From NCBI RefSeq assembly GCF_013369335.1, contig NZ_SZQJ01000005.1:372001-436000 (forward strand): 64,000 nucleotides of DNA, read 5' to 3'. The stretch comes from Vibrio sp. JPW-9-11-11. Lineage in GTDB: Bacteria; Pseudomonadota; Gammaproteobacteria; Enterobacterales; Vibrionaceae. Below the pieces are notes generated by a model that saw only the letters and a list, made by a program, of their open reading frames with translations, was not told the DNA's origin and made no database searches. This document shows, in pieces, positions 62,562 to 64,000 of the stretch (position 1 is its first letter; each line of letters starts with the position of its first letter). Position numbers and translations under genes: made by a program.

Positions 62562-63845
62562 GTGGATATGGTAGAAGCGAAAATTGCTGATTCTTTTTCT
62601 GTCGACCTCAAGCACGCCCTAGTTTGGGTCGCGCGTGCACTGGACTATGTCGGGATTGATGATATTCACCACAATCATCGCGTCGCTTACATCGCGCATG
62701 AATGTGCGAAACGTCTCAACTGGCCAGTACAAAAGCAAGAATTTACCTTCCTGTCTGGGTTGATTCATGATTGCGGCGTTTCACAAACCAATGAACACAA
62801 AAATTTGATCAGTGAAATCATCCCTACCCATGTTCAAACCCATTGTTCCATCGGCTATCACGCATTAAATAACTGCAAGTTACTGACTCAATTTGCCCCT
62901 ATCATTCTTCATCATCACACTCACTGGGAACTATTAAAAGACATTGAGCTACCATCATTTGAAAAAGATATTGCCGCCTTGGTGTTTATCTCAGACAGGC
63001 TCGATTTCCTTCGTGCGCAGTATTCCAAGGCTGAAAGTTCCGACTTGGTCACCTTAAATAAATGCGAAATTTCAAACGAGTTGACGAGACGAAGCGGCAC
63101 ACTTTTTCGCCCTGAATATGTCAAGGTGCTCAATGAATTAGTGGAGAAAGACGGTTTTTGGTTTGCAATGGAACCAGAAAATATCGAGTCGATTCCTCTG
63201 CAGTTCACTCACTTAGAATGGCTACAGAAAAACTTATCTATGCAAGACCTGATTCAGTTAGGCCGTTTTATTGCGGGCATCGTCGATGCCAAAAGTCCAT
63301 TTACTTATCAGCACTCTCTCAAAGTTGCAGAGCTCTGCTTCTATCTAGCACAAGGACTCAATTTACCTATAACTACCGCACGCATGTTATATGTTTCGGG
63401 GCTTGTCCATGATATTGGCAAGCTGAGAACACCTGATGACATCCTGCATAAACCTGGCAAACTCACTCAAGAAGAGTACATTCATATCAAACGACACACG
63501 ATTGATACTGAAATTGCCCTACAAATGGTCTTCCCGTGTTCAAAGATAGGCGAATGGGCTTCCAATCATCACGAGAAGCTGGATGGGACGGGCTACCCAT
63601 ATAACAAAACGGCGAATGAGCTAGACTTACCGTCGCGAATTATCGCTGTCGCCGATATTTTCCAAGCCTTGTCTCAAGACCGCCCTTATCGGGGCCGTTT
63701 AAGCGCACAAGAAATCGTCGATATTATTAAACCTATGGTTGACGCAGGCCTTCTTGATCAACATGTGTTCCAGCACCTGAGTGAACACCTAGACCGCTAC
63801 TACCAAATATCGACGTCGACCAATGTAGAAGTACCAGAACTTTGA
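62562..63845 (+). CDS. HD/HD-GYP domain protein, probable c-di-GMP phosphodiesterase
   Basis: 427 residues with two HD domains. The first (about 20-150) has HNHRVAYIAHECAKRL and LIHDCGVSQ. The second (about 240-410) is a full HD-GYP: HSLKVAELCFYLA, LVHDIGKLRTPDDILHKPGKL, HTIDTEIAL, NHHEKLDGTGYPYN and IIAVADIFQALSQDRPYRG. The HD-GYP residues that bind metal and hydrolyse cyclic di-GMP are all present. The N-terminal HD has metal-type residues too but no GYP, so it may be regulatory. No membrane segment is seen. By lowering c-di-GMP it could favour release of adhesins such as the one at 1.8-5.0 kb, though no direct link is visible. Confidence 0.9.
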   Translation: MDMVEAKIADSFSVDLKHALVWVARALDYVGIDDIHHNHRVAYIAHECAKRLNWPVQKQEFTFLSGLIHDCGVSQTNEHKNLISEIIPTHVQTHCSIGYHALNNCKLLTQFAPIILHHHTHWELLKDIELPSFEKDIAALVFISDRLDFLRAQYSKAESSDLVTLNKCEISNELTRRSGTLFRPEYVKVLNELVEKDGFWFAMEPENIESIPLQFTHLEWLQKNLSMQDLIQLGRFIAGIVDAKSPFTYQHSLKVAELCFYLAQGLNLPITTARMLYVSGLVHDIGKLRTPDDILHKPGKLTQEEYIHIKRHTIDTEIALQMVFPCSKIGEWASNHHEKLDGTGYPYNKTANELDLPSRIIAVADIFQALSQDRPYRGRLSAQEIVDIIKPMVDAGLLDQHVFQHLSEHLDRYYQISTSTNVEVPEL

Positions 63846-64000
63846 TTGAGTCTACCGTGTCATGAACCGCTACAGACAGGAAGGCTGGCTATCCCATCTG
63901 TAGCGCGTTTGGCCTTCATTTTATGACCTCAGCTTGCTTTTCACTTTAGTGCGTAGCATTGTCACTCGGCTGACCAAACTCAGCTTGTTGATATATGTCT

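Overview
The window looks like a stretch of a Vibrio chromosome (gammaproteobacterium). The backbone genes (diaminobutyrate aminotransferase, giant-adhesin locus with TolC and OmpA partners, nhaA, a Bcr-type exporter, rsuA, radD, a PepSY/two-component operon, rplY) recall, from memory, the V. cholerae chromosome I neighbourhood around VC1620-VC1640, with genes rearranged and accessory DNA inserted. No tRNA, rRNA or CRISPR array was recognised.

Layout. 1-23.0 kb is mostly core: a left-edge partial aminotransferase, a LapA/FrhA-like type I secreted adhesin divergent from its TolC-OmpA partners, nhaA, an AttH/FtsX/ABC operon, MATE and MFS exporters, rsuA, radD and a PhoP/PhoQ-like pair. 23.1-28.7 kb is an orphan type VI secretion cassette on the minus strand: vgrG, a DUF4123 adaptor, a Tle1-type DUF2235 phospholipase and a DUF2931 lipoprotein (probable immunity). 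rplY follows at 29.1 kb.

29.49-44.89 kb is a genomic island of about 15.4 kb, bounded by 134-bp direct repeats (about 90% identical, gapless) and carrying an excisionase-integrase pair at its right end. Its left repeat lies in the rplY terminator. Cargo: a retron-like reverse transcriptase with an OLD-family ATPase-TOPRIM protein (Eco8-like, with divergent RT motifs), a DUF6765/lipoprotein/helical-protein operon, an SH3-like secreted protein and a broken paralogue of it, a GIY-YIG nuclease pair, and a second tyrosine recombinase. That recombinase is followed by a 45-bp tandem array built on a 15-bp palindrome. The same recombinase-tail-plus-palindrome module recurs as a relic at 52.0-52.26 kb.

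45-64 kb carries accessory metabolism and regulation: a 2-oxoacid:ferredoxin oxidoreductase pair, a periplasmic DJ-1/PfpI protein and an NmrA-like oxidoreductase each divergent from a LysR regulator, an ankyrin-repeat lipoprotein, a kinase-fold protein, a WYL regulator divergent from an epoxide-hydrolase-like enzyme, a chemoreceptor, a large PLP decarboxylase and a tandem HD/HD-GYP protein.

All family names come from reading motifs by eye; no database search was run.
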